From Volutella citrinella (taxonomy: Eukaryota; Ascomycota; Sordariomycetes; Hypocreales; Nectriaceae), in contig JAWZSP010000003.1 in the NCBI GenBank assembly GCA_034401135.1, positions 2,046,001 through 2,110,000 of the forward strand: a stretch of DNA of 64,000 bases, written 5' to 3'. The notes under the pieces were generated by a model, which did no database searches, had not been told where the DNA came from, and saw nothing but the letters and a program-made list of their open reading frames with translations. The position numbers and the translations under genes were made by a program. How positions within the stretch are numbered: the stretch's first letter is position 1; each line of letters opens with the position of its first letter. Shown here piece after piece: positions 35,999-51,274 of this stretch.

Positions 35999-36190
35999 CT
36001 CGGCGAAGGCGGCTTCTTGGGCTTCGCACCAGACGACCCTGGGGACCCACGAAACTGTTCCAACGCACGGAGGTTGTGGATTGCGTTCTGCACCCTTCTC
36101 ATCAATTTCAATGGAGTCTTTGTGTCAGAAATCCTCTCAGGCTGCGTCGCATCGCTGGTGGAACACTTCCAAGTCTCCACAAGAGGAGCG
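35999..36190 (+). pseudogene. relic of a major-facilitator transporter (N-terminal fragment)
   Basis: The frame starting near 35999 reads LGEGGFLGFAPDDPGDPRN, then ARRLWIAFCTLLINFNGVFVS and LVEHFQVS. This is the pre-TM1 D-D-P-x-x-P-x-N motif and first membrane segment of fungal MFS drug/H+ antiporters. The usual Trp after Asn is Cys. There is no ATG close upstream in this frame. Similarity stops near 36180, exactly where a dispersed repeat begins, and an in-frame stop follows at about 36200. Eleven of the twelve membrane segments are missing. It is therefore a truncated remnant, not a gene. Confidence 0.7.
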
Positions 36191-36332
36191 GCCACGGGCT
36201 AGGAGAGAGCCAGAGCGACGTCTGTGACGCGAGGAGGGGCAGCAACGCAGCAGGTGGAGGAGGGGGGGGGCGTGCCGGGAGAGGTTGGATCTAAGAGACT
36301 CAGAAAAGCATCGCCTGTTACTGTCGCCGTCA
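36179..36332 (+). repeat. dispersed repeat, copy 1
   Basis: About 150 bp, starting ACAAGAGGAGCGGCCACGGG and ending near GTTACTGTCGCCGTC. It matches 51275-51468 with few substitutions. Copy 1 lacks about 40 bp of GC-rich sequence present in copy 2. The identical blocks include CCAGAGCGACGTCTGTGACG and TTGGATCTAAGAGACTCAG. Orientation is the same. It has no terminal inverted repeats or coding capacity that I can see. Confidence 0.85.
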
Positions 36333-36834
36333 GCTATCCGACAACTGCTCCCAGACGCGGAATGGAGCCCCGACCCAATGTCGTTGCGGTTCCCGCAGCC
36401 TGCGGGGCGACAGCTCGCCAGCATCGTGTACCAGAAGCTCTACGGGCGGGAGCCCCAGGGTGCCAGCGACTTGGCCGTGAGGGATGAGTTCTTGGGCTGG
36501 GTGATGCACGAGAGTCCGGTCCGGTATGTACAGAGAGAAACGAGACTACCTGGCTGGAGTTCATCGGAGCACATGGCTTATCCTCATGACGTCTAGAAAC
36601 ATTGACTACTATGGCGTCACCTTTGACCATAATGTTCCGCTGGACGACCCCGATCCCGAGGTCCTCCAGATTAACATCATCAAGATCGATGGCGACGACA
36701 CCGCCGCCGAGGCAAACGAGCTGCTCCTACTCACCGTCAACGGGGCAGACTATTCTGGGAAGAGAGTCCTGGCCGTGCCGCGGTGCTGCCAGAAGAACAA
36801 GGGCCTGCAGGACCGGGCCAGGGTGAACAGCTGA
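36285..36834 (+). CDS. unrecognised protein, 3' part (possibly a truncated gene)
   Basis: Two exons (about 36285-36532 and 36599-36834) join through a good intron (donor GTATGTACAG, acceptor CTAG) in phase 2, giving HESPVR-NIDYYGVTFDHNV. The sequence AEWSPDPMSLRFPQPAGRQL, YQKLYGREPQGA, LRDEFLGW-like and EVLQINIIKIDGDDTAAEAN is compositionally protein-like and the frame is clean. I do not recognise the family. There is no in-frame ATG at the expected place. The upstream coding sequence runs into the dispersed repeat, so the 5' end seems replaced. It may be expressed from a new start or be dead. Confidence 0.45.
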
Positions 36835-37214
36835 GAGGCGACGAGAAATCCAGGAGAGAAAGGAAAAGTAGACGGAAGTGCGGTTGAATGCTGGGACAAA
36901 GCCCTCGAGCGCATCCAGCCGAGACCTGTCCGTGTTATGGCTGTCTGCTTGAAGGGCGGTGACCTAGGACGTATCAATGGACGGAATCAGAGACTGCGAA
37001 CAAGACCGACGACGATAATGAAGCCGTCTCCAACTCGAGAAATTTTTAGATTCTGCGCCTTTTGCACGACACATGTCTGGAACTAACTACTCGTGCTTAT
37101 TGCCAAATCAACTGGACAAAGGTCCATCTGTATCAACCAAGAACCCATCTACTGCATCTTGACACAATGTGACCACGCATCCTTTCCTTAACGCCAGGCC
37201 CATTCGAGCCATAT
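36835..37214. other. short intergenic region
   Basis: This 380-bp spacer contains the 3' flanks of the truncated gene and of RVB2. Nothing else was seen. Confidence 0.5.
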
Positions 37215-38784
<1,570 letters not shown>

Positions 38785-40029
38785 GTTGACACTTGATGCG
38801 CTCGCAGATTGGCCGTGATATTGAGGGTGGTGAGGTGCGGTGTGGCAGAGAGCAATGGCAGCGAGGTGAGGCTGGAGAGCTCCTTCTGAGGTCTTGCCTG
38901 CGTTGCGCTTCCATGAAAAAACCAAGCGTCGGCGCTGGTTCCAGCCACACAGCCTTGGCGCGAAAGCACCGCCACAGCTATCTCATAATCATTACGCTGG
39001 CCACAGCCGCGCGCACGGACCACAAACCGCGTGGCGCATGTTGTACGAAGGCTCTGTTTGCTCCATTTGACACTAGTAGCAATGTTTGTACCCATTGCGG
39101 AGCTACTTTACATTGTGCCTATGCTCCTAGAGGGGTGGAGTGACGGTACTATTCGCAGCCTAGACCCTTGCCTTGCTCATTTCCGTTAGCCCTATGGAGC
39201 CTCACCTTGCAGCTCGATGAGATTCATCAACTTATATTGATCGGCGTCGATCCTGAATGTGTCGTCAAATAGTGGATATAGTACAGTTATCATGATTTAA
39301 TAGTGTTGGCATTCATGCGTGCGCGCAGCCGATACGTATATATACTTGGGACCTCGACGCACCTCGTCATACAGCTACAGCATTCTGGAAACGTTTTGAC
39401 GCTGCATGACGTTGAATATGGCGTGGTGGGACCTTCCTCCTCATAATCATAACCAACGGGGTCTGCCAGGTTTACGACATGACGGTCACTCCGGCGGTTG
39501 ACGCCTGGCACCCCTGACGTCTTTTTTTCTTTGGTACGACTGACCGTCGACACTATCAAGCGCCGCAGTGCTTTCTCCGTTTGAACGGCAGGGATTAAGG
39601 ATCCAGGCAACTGGCAGGCGTTGGCTGGCAGCTGGCTGGCGGCCGTTCGCAAGACGGAAACAAACCCCTCCTCCCCCTTCCCCTCCCACTAGACCAACGC
39701 TCCTTGGGTTTGCCTCGTCTTCGCATTGCTTTTTTCTTTTTTCCAATTCTTTTCATTTCGTCTGTCGGGCCATATTTTAAGCGTCTCATGCCCCGCGTCG
39801 CTCGCTGAGAGAGTTCTGGAGTTCCAACACGGCCCCCCTAATTCTTTCCTTTCTTGACCCTACCCGCACGCGCCGCCCGTGGACCCGCTCCCATCGGCCT
39901 GTTAGTGGTCACAGCTGTCGCTTTGGCTTATTTGCCTTTGATTCACTTCCCAGAGCTCATGCCCATTTCGCGCCCCACCTGTCTCTCCCACCTTTGGCAC
40001 ATCGATCGCGAGCAACGCGCGTAGTAATA
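38785..40029. promoter_or_regulatory. divergent spacer between RVB2 (-) and the coiled-coil gene (+)
   Basis: About 1.2 kb. A TATATATA-like run lies at 39336-39344. CT-rich stretches near 39662-39690 and T-rich tracts near 39728-39760 precede the coiled-coil gene. No gene was recognised. Confidence 0.4.
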
Positions 40030-42566
40030 ATGGCGAGTCCGTATCGGGGGCATCCCGATGCTGACCGACGTCGGGGCTCTGATTTTCGAGGAAGGCCGGA
40101 TGGTAGGGATTCGCATCCCAGATTCGCAGGCTACAGGGATCGCAGCCCGGAGCGTCACTACGCTGGACCTTCCGACAACTTCAGGCGTGGCTCTGATTCT
40201 GCTCGGCCAGTCGATAGGGATTACGAACAGGATCGATATCGCGACAGGAACACGAATCCTTCAGTCAACTCTCCTCTATCTAATTCAAGCCCGTTAAGGT
40301 CCGCCACCGGAAGAGGTGGAGGGCTTCCAGGCAAAGGTGGGTGATTGGGATTATGCTACCACTTTACAAGCTGACTGACCGTGAATCGATCATAGCATCA
40401 AGCCTATCTACTCCAGAACACAATCCAGATCGCAATGCATCCGGCTCTGAAATGAGAGACTTCGCAGCCGGCCTGGGCGACAGGACATTTTGGTATCTGC
40501 AGTATGACAAAGCATCAAAACGAGAGCAAGCACTTGATCGGGAACTCAAACGAGCTGAGTCGAAGCAAACCGACTTCATATCCCTCAAGGATCTGCATCA
40601 TGGACCTCTCAAGCAAGCGACTAAAGAAAAGGAGCACTGCGAAGAACGCATCCGGAGGGCGGATGAAGCCATCGAGAGTCTTTGGAAGCAGATTTCGGAG
40701 AGGAATTTGTCATCAGCTCGACCTGGCGATGTTGACAGGTCGACTCAAGCCCAAAAGCCGCCGCCCATCAACGTCGAGACCCGCTTGACGGCCCTTCAGA
40801 AAGAAATGATGGCATCTCTAAGGGACGAAATGAGAGCGGAGCTGAAGACGGAGATGGATTCCAAAATGAAGGAAATGAAGAGCGACCTCACAGCAAAACT
40901 CGCAACAAAATATGCAGACCACGCCCAGAGCTTGAAAAACACACTCGAACAGGAACGGAAGGAACTGTGGAGTGACCTCACGGCAGAACACGCAAGAAAA
41001 CACCAGAGCTTGAAGAACGAATTCGAGTACCAACAGAAGGAAATTAAGAAGGACCTGACAACAGAACTCGAAAGAAAACATGCAGACGAGGCCCAGAGCT
41101 TGAAAGACAAACTCGAACTGGAACGCCATCGAACGCAGAGTTTGGAAGAGACTCTCAACAACCTCAAGACGACGTCTAATGGGCAGATCGGGGCTGTCAA
41201 CTTCCAGATGGTGGCGCTCAGAACTGAGCATGCCGCTTCCATAGACCAACTAGGCAAGGCAGTGGAGACTTTGCAGAGCATGGTCAAGTCAATCGAGGCG
41301 GCCATCGAAAACGTCACATCCAGCCAAAAGGCCCAACTCTCGGAAGAGGCCGTCGATGTAAAACTGCGAGATGCAGCCAAGGATCATTCAGCCCAGATGT
41401 CCAAAATTCAGGAGGGCATTGAAAGTCTCCATACTGACGTGTCTACATTTCGCACGGACAGGGCACAACAGAACCAAGAGGACGAGGCATTCAAGCAATC
41501 AGTGGAGAGGAGTGTTGAAAACTTGAATGCCAAAATTGAGGAATTCAACCGGGCCACAAAGAGCCACATGAACTCCATGGAGGAACAACAAAAGCAGAAA
41601 CAACGATCCGTGGACGAATGTTTGAACAAGACGGCGGATCTTCCTGTGGCGGAACTCAAGCAGCTGCTGGCGGTGGACATCCCTCAGATTCAGAAGAAGC
41701 TACAGAATCAGGCGACAAGTTTGCAGACGCAAGAGGAGAAAATCTCAGCTGTGGACCGAAACTCTCAGTCTCGCACTCCTTCAGGTGGACCCGATATCTC
41801 TCCCGAACAGCTAAACAAACTTGTCGCTGATGTGTCGCACCTGAAAGAAGATCTGCAGGGCCGAACTTCAGCACCACGATCGGAGACGACGGAAACGGAG
41901 ATGCTGAGCATCCTGGCGCCGACCATCGACCTACTGGAGAAGCAATTCCGAGACAAATTCCTGGAGATAACAGGCAAGATAGGAGAAATGATTGACCAGG
42001 AGAGACACAGCAGGTTGTCGATGGGCGAGGATGTGGAGGCCTTGCGTACCAACGTTGTCGAAATCAAGAAAACCGTGGAGATGTTGGAGCTGGGAGCTGC
42101 GCGTCAACAAACCTCCCCAGCGGCCACTGAGAATATGGAAATGGAGAAGTGGCAACATACGATACGCGACCTGGACAACAAGGTGTCATCGCTATCCCGA
42201 GCCGTTGATCGAAAAGGCGAGGATATTGTGGCCAACAGGGGACTGGACACTGCCGTGCACTCACAACATGCTGCGATTCAACAACTGTCTAACAACGTCG
42301 ACGCTGTCCGCCGTGACTTGCTGCAGGGCATGGAGGACCTGCAGATGCAGTTGGCTCATTTCAATACATGGAAAAGCAACTTCGACTCCAGGCACATGTA
42401 CAAGCAGATTGTCGACCAGGTTCAGATGGCCGTTCCGACGACGCTCGATGCCAGTGTGCGGGAGGTAGTAGAGAGGCTGAGCAGGATCGAGCAGAATCTT
42501 GGTGACGGAGTCAAGAAGCGTAAGATTGCCAATGGCGAATGGACTGTGCGTTCTCCAGCTGCTTAA
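40030..42566 (+). CDS. large coiled-coil protein of unknown function
   Basis: Two exons (40030-40336, 40396-42566) give 825 aa. Residues 1-100 are Arg/Ser/Asp/Pro-rich and disordered. From about residue 130 to 810 the protein is nearly continuous heptad-like helix rich in Glu, Lys, Gln and Leu with almost no Pro or Gly. About residues 265-350 contain three diverged copies of a ~28-residue unit (K-x-D-L-T-x-E/K-L...H-A-x-S-L-K-x-x-L/F-E). The C-terminus VKKRKIANGEW is a possible nuclear signal. I recognise no catalytic domain. Structural roles (spindle, septal pore, nuclear scaffold) are all possible, and sequence alone does not choose. The upstream frame is open without an ATG, so 40030 is the start. 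Confidence 0.8.
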
Positions 42567-44842
42567 CTGAACGAGCTGGGCCTTCTGCGTTTGGAGCTCG
42601 TGGGACGAATCAGCTGGCGTTTGTGGGAATTATTGCGAAGATACCCGGACTGACGCGGCCTGGGGGAGGGATTTGGCTGGCTAAAAGCAGTGAGAATAGG
42701 AACGGGTGCATGGTGGGATGGCGTTTCGGTCGCAAAAGCGAACATCGGTCTTCTCTGAGGAAGGCGCAAGGGCTCAATGACATGGCAGAATACCTTGCCT
42801 TTGAGTAGCCGGGGGGCATTGCGACAACTGTTTGCTTGTACGGGCTCATGTTTGAATGGAAACAAGGATATAATGCGCTGCGACATCCCACTCTTGGCTA
42901 AGTAGGACCTTGATGAGCGAGGAAGACCCAGAGTCAAGGCTACGGATTAGCCATGGGTTGCTCCTCACAAGGAACAAAGTAGTACTAATGGTACATGCTG
43001 CTACCGAGCAATAAAAGGAGCAGTTCTTCTCGCAGTTATTAACATCCCCTGCCCTTGCTTATCAATGCCAGGTGACGCATGCTGTTAGGTGCTTCCTTGG
43101 TTGAGGTTTATGCGTTGAAGCCTTGCCAGTTGTAGGCAACGGAGCAGGCGAATACTAGTAGTAGTTCAGGACGGGTTGGATTACGAGAGTTTTCGTATAG
43201 GCTCAGGCTCAGTAGGCGTGGCAAGCATGGGGCTGGAGAGAGAAGGCTGTGAAGCATCTGACGCGGCTGTGTGAGAGAGATGATGTGACTGGAAACGCCG
43301 AAATGCGGCGCAGAGCCCCGGGAAGCGATTGGTGAGGCGTCTTGGTCTACAGCTGGTGATTGAGGAAATACGGCATTGTTATTCCCCATGCATGATGAGC
43401 GCCTCACAAATTTGATGAATGGCGGACAGGGAGATTGGTATACAAGTCCATGAATGGCCTTTACAATAAAAAAAAAATTGAACGCTTTAAAAACCTTCAA
43501 GGAATTAATTACTGCACATTGCCAAAAAAAATAGCAATAAAGTCACAACGGCCGCGACTCGTACCATTTTCTTTGTTTTAGTAAAAAATCATGACCAGTT
43601 GCTGGCGTCCTGTAACGATGTACCTTGACCTTACGAAACAGACCCCTCGACTTGCTAGTAGCACGTGTACCTTAGGTTGTGCCAATTCCATTCCTCAATT
43701 TGGTTCCCATTAAGTGTGGAAAAGCTCCTCTGCCGCAGAGAGTTTGCCACGCAGCCCGCTGGCTCGCCCTGCGGAGACTGTTGTTGCTGGATTGACTTCC
43801 TTCATCAATGGACGGTTTGCTGGCACCTGGCTGGCGCCTCCGCCAATGCCTTGACGGGCCGCTAAAAGCCGGGCGCCCCCCCATGATTAGGCTGGGGAGC
43901 GGGTGACCTATCACGGATGGGGGTATGGTGCGTCTGTGCCACGCGCCCACAACGATGCACGCCAGACCAAGACCAGACCAGACCAAACCAAACCACCACC
44001 ACTCCCTTGGGATTGCGGCGCCGCACCGTACCGTGCCAGGACCTGCCCATAATACACCACCATTCATTGAGGTGCCTCTTTGTTCCCACCCGACCGCTGC
44101 CAGCCACCACCACCACCACAACCACAACCACTACAAACCACAACCACTACAACCACCACGTACCTCCACCACCACCCACGGCCGCCGCCTCTTCTTCCGC
44201 CCACCACCGCTCCCCGCCTCCACGACCGCGACCGCGACGGCATCGCCCTGCCTTACCCCATTGTCTGCCGCTTCCGCGCCAAGTTCGCACCAGGCCTTGG
44301 GTCCTGTTGCAGCCACAGAGGAGGCCCCATCTGCCTTTTCCAACCGTGTTCCGTGCCCCGACCTCTGACAACCAACCCAACCGCGCGCGCGACCGCCCAG
44401 GCCGCTAACCACAACGCACCTTGCTTGGGCCACTATTATTCACTTCCTTAGTAGCTTGCGCCCTCACCCATCGCTAATCGCCATCGCCATCACCAGAACC
44501 ATCGCCGCCCACCCCTGCGTCCTCGTCTGCGGTCAGGCACTCGCCATCTCCAGCACGGAACGGCTTCCTCCCCGCACGTCGTCGTCGTCGTCTTCTGCCG
44601 CCTCGTGCCGCCCCACGAGGCGACCCCTGCGGCCGCAGTACGTGCTGCGTCGCTCTCGGTGCCGGCGTCGTTGACATTCACCTTCACCTCCACCCGCCTC
44701 CGCACCCAATCCCTCGCTCGCCGCCTCTGATTGTCGCGTCCTCAACGACTGCCCGCCCGGCGACCGTTCGCGTCGACCGCTCTCGCTTCTCTGCTGCGCC
44801 GAGCCCGTCTTCGTCCTCCCGGCATGCACAGGTCCACGAACA
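42567..44842. other. intergenic, with a C/A-rich leader before the next gene
   Basis: No gene was recognised. From about 43960 to 44480 the + strand is dominated by CCA/CAC words, and from 44480 by CGTC/CCGC words. It looks like a long untranslated leader with several short upstream frames. Confidence 0.5.
43965..44180 (+). repeat. CCA/CAAC-rich simple-sequence tract
   Basis: ACCAGACCA-type repeats (43965-43995), then CCACCACCACAACCACAACC-type repeats (44100-44180). The opposite strand is GGT/GTTG-rich. Confidence 0.7.
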
Positions 44843-47458
44843 ATGGAAGCTGCGGCGAAGACGGTCCAGTTGCTCACCCAGCGCATCTTGCCCGAGAGAC
44901 CCCATCACCTGTCCTACCACCCCGACTGGCGCCACCGCATCCCCGCCGACGACAATCGAGTTCGACCCCCTGAGGAATGGGACAATACTCGACTTCAGTA
45001 TATGACGCTTGTGTCCGAGGCTGACCGCGGCGTCCTCCTGACCCGATCATACTACGACATGCGTGTCGAGCCCAAGCCAGCCCCCAGAGACGTCTCCAGT
45101 CTCGCCAAGGGAGGCGAGAAGAAGAAACTGTCGCTTAGCGACTACAAGAACAAGAAGACTACCGGCACACCTGCCGAAAACACGCCCGAACCCCCAAGTG
45201 CAAAGAAGCGCGACTCCGACCGCGCCCCTCCAGACCCCAATCCCAAGCCGCCCTCCGAGATGAGGCGAGCAGATGGCCACAGGTCTAGGGAATCCCTGCC
45301 CGGGCCCGAATCTAGGCCCCCGAGGCCCCGTGAACCCGTGGTTGATATGCGGTGCGCTTCCCGGCCGCAATGCTCTGTCCAAGACGTCAAGCTGACATTC
45401 ACCAGTCTCCCTCCCAAGCCACCAACGAAGCTGCCTCCGCGCCCTGTGTCCCCCGATGGCATGAAACGTATGGCAGATTATGACGATGATTTACGATCTC
45501 ACAAGCGATCCCGGCAAGATCCAGGCCGTGCTCTCGACGACCGTTCACGATCACGAGACGATCCGCCGCGTCGCAAAGACCTGGATCACCCTCCCTTGCG
45601 CGACCCTGTACGGGAAGCAAGGTCCGCCTCTGCGTCCTTACTCCCAAACGGCCGAAGCGGTGTCAAAGGGACCACGGGTGGCGCGCGAAACCCATCTCCT
45701 ACAGGACGTGCTCGTGGCGATTCCCTCAATGGTATTCGGCCCTCGAGCACAAAGAATACTCCCACGAAGCCAGAAGCGTCATCGAAGGCCTCTGTTCCAC
45801 CGCTGCTATCCCCTTTGCACTTCCCCTTGGACGACTCATTAGAGAAGAGTGAGCGGAAGAAGTATCGCGATGACCGGCCACGGGATGACCGACCTCGCGA
45901 GGAGAGGGTGCGCGACGACAGGCCTCGTGACGAACGAACCCGCGAAGACAGAACTCGCGACGAACGACCTCGTGACGACAGAACTCGTGATGACAGAGAG
46001 AGAACTCGCGACGAACGACAGCGGGATGATCGATCGAGAGATGAACGGCCGCGGCCCGAGAGAGCACGAGAGGAACGGGTACGGGAGGAGTCAATGGACA
46101 GTGCCAGGAGTTCCAAAACCAAAAAGGTGGAGGCAGCTCCCCCCCCGAAAAGGGAGAAGTCCCCGGCGAGGATACCGTCCCTGCTCTCACCTACCTTGCC
46201 CCCAATACTTGAGGAGGAACTGGCTCGACGAAAGGCGGCGAGCAAATTGCCAGACGCCAAGCCCAAGGAGGGAAGGGACAAGGAAGACCGCAGCGAGAGA
46301 AGAAGTGAAGACCGCTATAAAGACAAGGAGGAGCGCACGGTGACGGCAAGAAAGGCTCTTCCAATGGATTTTGATGATGACTCTTCCGGCAAAGAGCGGC
46401 CAAGGACCTTTGTGGTCAGAATACACATCCCCAAACGGCTACGACCGACGGTCAAGCGCTACTTGGCTCTGCCCCCGCGGAAAGAGCCCGCTCGGCAGGA
46501 TCGTTCTGTCAGTTCAGAAGCTCCCCCGTCTGCACAGAGCAAGAAGCGGCCGGTCAATGGCTCAGAAAATGTCGGGGACACCATCGCTGTCAAGAGACCT
46601 CGAACCTCGTCCGCATCCAATCTACCCAAGCCACCCCCACCACCTTCGACACCCTCCAAGAAAGGAACGATAGCGATGTCCCGGGTCAGCTCCAGCAATT
46701 CCCAGGTTAACACCCCCGGGGAAGCTGCGAACACGGCCACCCCGACCGCTCCCGGCTCGTCAGATCGAACTCTCGCGAACGGCATTGATGGCGGCCCCCG
46801 CGCGGACAGGGCAGAGGTTCGAGCTATGGGTGAGAAGCAGCAACGTATCACTCTACTGGCTCGCCGTTTGAAGCACAAGGGCGACGTGGAGATGAAGAAG
46901 TCGGCACAAACCAATGGTGCTTCGCGCGATAACGAAACGGGTTGCAAGCTTGGCTGTGTGCTCTCGCTGGAAAGTATCATAGCCTTCATGATTGGCTTCC
47001 AGATCCACAACCAGATCCGGTTCGTATCTGGCAAGGTGGGTGACCCTGCCAGCTGGGGATCCCTCTTCCCCATGGTGGACCATCTGAAAAACGAGCTGCG
47101 CCGCCTCGATTCCAGGCCCTATCGTCCGCTTTACGCAATCGCCTTGATGCTGCACGCCGTTTCGCTCGACGAACTTGGCAAATGCTACGGCTCGTTTGAG
47201 AATTCAGGCGCTTCCCTCTCCAACCAAGACCTAATACGCTTTGAGGCTAAACGGATTCGCTCTTGGACCACCGTCCGAGACGCCAATGAGGTGATTTCTT
47301 CGAGCCTTCGGGTGCCGATTACGCCATGGTCTTCACTGCAGGAAATTTCTGAAGCCACTTTCCGTTTGCTTCGGAACTGGTGTGCTGATGAGGGAGTCGA
47401 GTGGTCACCCGAGGTCAATCCAAAGGACGCCATTGCACGGCCCTATCATTCTGGCTGA
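44843..47458 (+). CDS. 871-aa charged nuclear-type protein with a conserved helical C-terminal domain
   Basis: A single exon. The N-terminal ~90 residues are folded-looking (TQRILPERPHHLSYHPDWRH, MTLVSEADRGVLLTRSYYDM). They are followed by KKLSLSDYKNKK. Residues about 110-340 are Pro/Arg/Ser-rich. Residues about 333-415 form an alternating Arg-Asp/Arg-Glu tract (RDDRPRDD, RDERTRED). Basic patches such as PPPKREKSP and SAKKRDSD suggest nuclear location. The C-terminal ~200 residues are helical, beginning RITLLARRLKHKGDVEMKK and continuing LESIIAFMIGFQIHNQI. This resembles the start of the C-terminal homology domain of AF4/FMR2 (AFF) elongation scaffolds. That is a hypothesis, not an identification. 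The start is the first ATG after a leader with several short frames. Confidence 0.82.
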   Translation: MEAAAKTVQLLTQRILPERPHHLSYHPDWRHRIPADDNRVRPPEEWDNTRLQYMTLVSEADRGVLLTRSYYDMRVEPKPAPRDVSSLAKGGEKKKLSLSDYKNKKTTGTPAENTPEPPSAKKRDSDRAPPDPNPKPPSEMRRADGHRSRESLPGPESRPPRPREPVVDMRCASRPQCSVQDVKLTFTSLPPKPPTKLPPRPVSPDGMKRMADYDDDLRSHKRSRQDPGRALDDRSRSRDDPPRRKDLDHPPLRDPVREARSASASLLPNGRSGVKGTTGGARNPSPTGRARGDSLNGIRPSSTKNTPTKPEASSKASVPPLLSPLHFPLDDSLEKSERKKYRDDRPRDDRPREERVRDDRPRDERTREDRTRDERPRDDRTRDDRERTRDERQRDDRSRDERPRPERAREERVREESMDSARSSKTKKVEAAPPPKREKSPARIPSLLSPTLPPILEEELARRKAASKLPDAKPKEGRDKEDRSERRSEDRYKDKEERTVTARKALPMDFDDDSSGKERPRTFVVRIHIPKRLRPTVKRYLALPPRKEPARQDRSVSSEAPPSAQSKKRPVNGSENVGDTIAVKRPRTSSASNLPKPPPPPSTPSKKGTIAMSRVSSSNSQVNTPGEAANTATPTAPGSSDRTLANGIDGGPRADRAEVRAMGEKQQRITLLARRLKHKGDVEMKKSAQTNGASRDNETGCKLGCVLSLESIIAFMIGFQIHNQIRFVSGKVGDPASWGSLFPMVDHLKNELRRLDSRPYRPLYAIALMLHAVSLDELGKCYGSFENSGASLSNQDLIRFEAKRIRSWTTVRDANEVISSSLRVPITPWSSLQEISEATFRLLRNWCADEGVEWSPEVNPKDAIARPYHSG
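45860..46080 (+). repeat. Arg-Asp/Arg-Glu coding repeat
   Basis: Degenerate 9-15 nt units (GACCGGCCACGGGAT-like, GAACGACCTCGTGAC-like) encode an RD/RE dipeptide-rich tract of about 75 residues. Confidence 0.7.
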
Positions 47459-48629
47459 CTGGACACGGCCTCAGCATAGTCAGTCCAGGCATTTGGACGC
47501 GTATAGGTTGATGGACCATGTCAAAATCATGCGCAAGTATGCCTGCCGCAGGCATTCGACCTTCAAGAGAGATTCGACAGGCCAAAGCACGCAGTAGATG
47601 AGATCAGCTCAGTTCGTGATCTCTCTTCATTGCAGTGCATCGCCATCCTCTGTTTCCCCGGCATTGAAGAACATTTTCTCCAAACGTTGGGCTTTGGGCG
47701 TTTGAAAAGATACGGATTTCGCTAGGAGTGTTCAACCAGACACCAACGGGACCCCGCGATATCCTACTTGCTTGCTTTTACTTTTGGCTTCGTCCAGTTC
47801 GCTTTTCTTCCTTTCTTTTTTCCCAAACGGCAACGGCTTTATTCTCCTATGAGATGTTGTACTATGATATCCCCGGATCATACGGTAGCGATTTTTTGGT
47901 GGCTTTACTCAGATGGCATTTGATTTGTTAGGTGACGGAGGGAGGGAGGGAGGGAGGGTCTAGGAAACTGCAAGGGGTCTAAAAAGAGCGGCGGGCCGTT
48001 TAAAGGCGAGACATAATGCTCATGGTGGCGTGTATGACATGTTTACAATAGGGAGCTGCTGAGGGTTTTGTCCCAGCAGCGTTGCTCAGGGATGCGAGAT
48101 CAACCCCGATCAGATGAACTTGATATAGCTGAGGGTCACACAATTGATGAGAGCTTCACCTGTGGTCTGGTATTATGCTATTTAAGTGGGGTGGTGTGAG
48201 TGCATGCGATTGAAAACTTGCTTCATCGGGGACTAGAGCAGTCACTTGCCGGATAGAAGCGCCAGAAAGAGCGAGATTTCGACCCGAATGCATCAATCAC
48301 TTAAACACGAGATCCAAGTCGTCACTTCACAGGCGCAATGTTCATTTGGGAGAGATGATCTATTTTGTTCAGCCCGCAGCTAACTACAGCTCTGATCCTA
48401 ATTCGGCGACCAACGGAGCAATGAGAAGCAAGAAACCCTGAACAGTCCCTCCGCCCTATCTCCCTAAATTGGGATTTTTATTCCATTTTTTTCTTTCCTT
48501 TGCATCATTACCCGCCCACGGGGCATGGTGCTTTTACAGCGGGTCGTAGCGAATTAGGATGTTTTTCTCGTTTACGTTTTCAGCAGCCTTGGGGTGGCAA
48601 GCGCCTCTTGTGAGGCAAGACATGTACGC
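47459..48629. other. convergent 3' flanks (871-aa gene / GAPDH)
   Basis: About 1.2 kb without a recognised gene. It contains the G-run described separately. Confidence 0.5.
47940..47958 (+). repeat. five GGG runs spaced by single A (G-quadruplex-type)
   Basis: GGGAGGGAGGGAGGGAGGG is a perfect intramolecular G4 consensus on the + strand, about 480 bp after the stop of the 871-aa gene. Confidence 0.8.
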
Positions 48630-51270
<2,641 letters not shown>

Positions 51271-51274
51271 CCAC

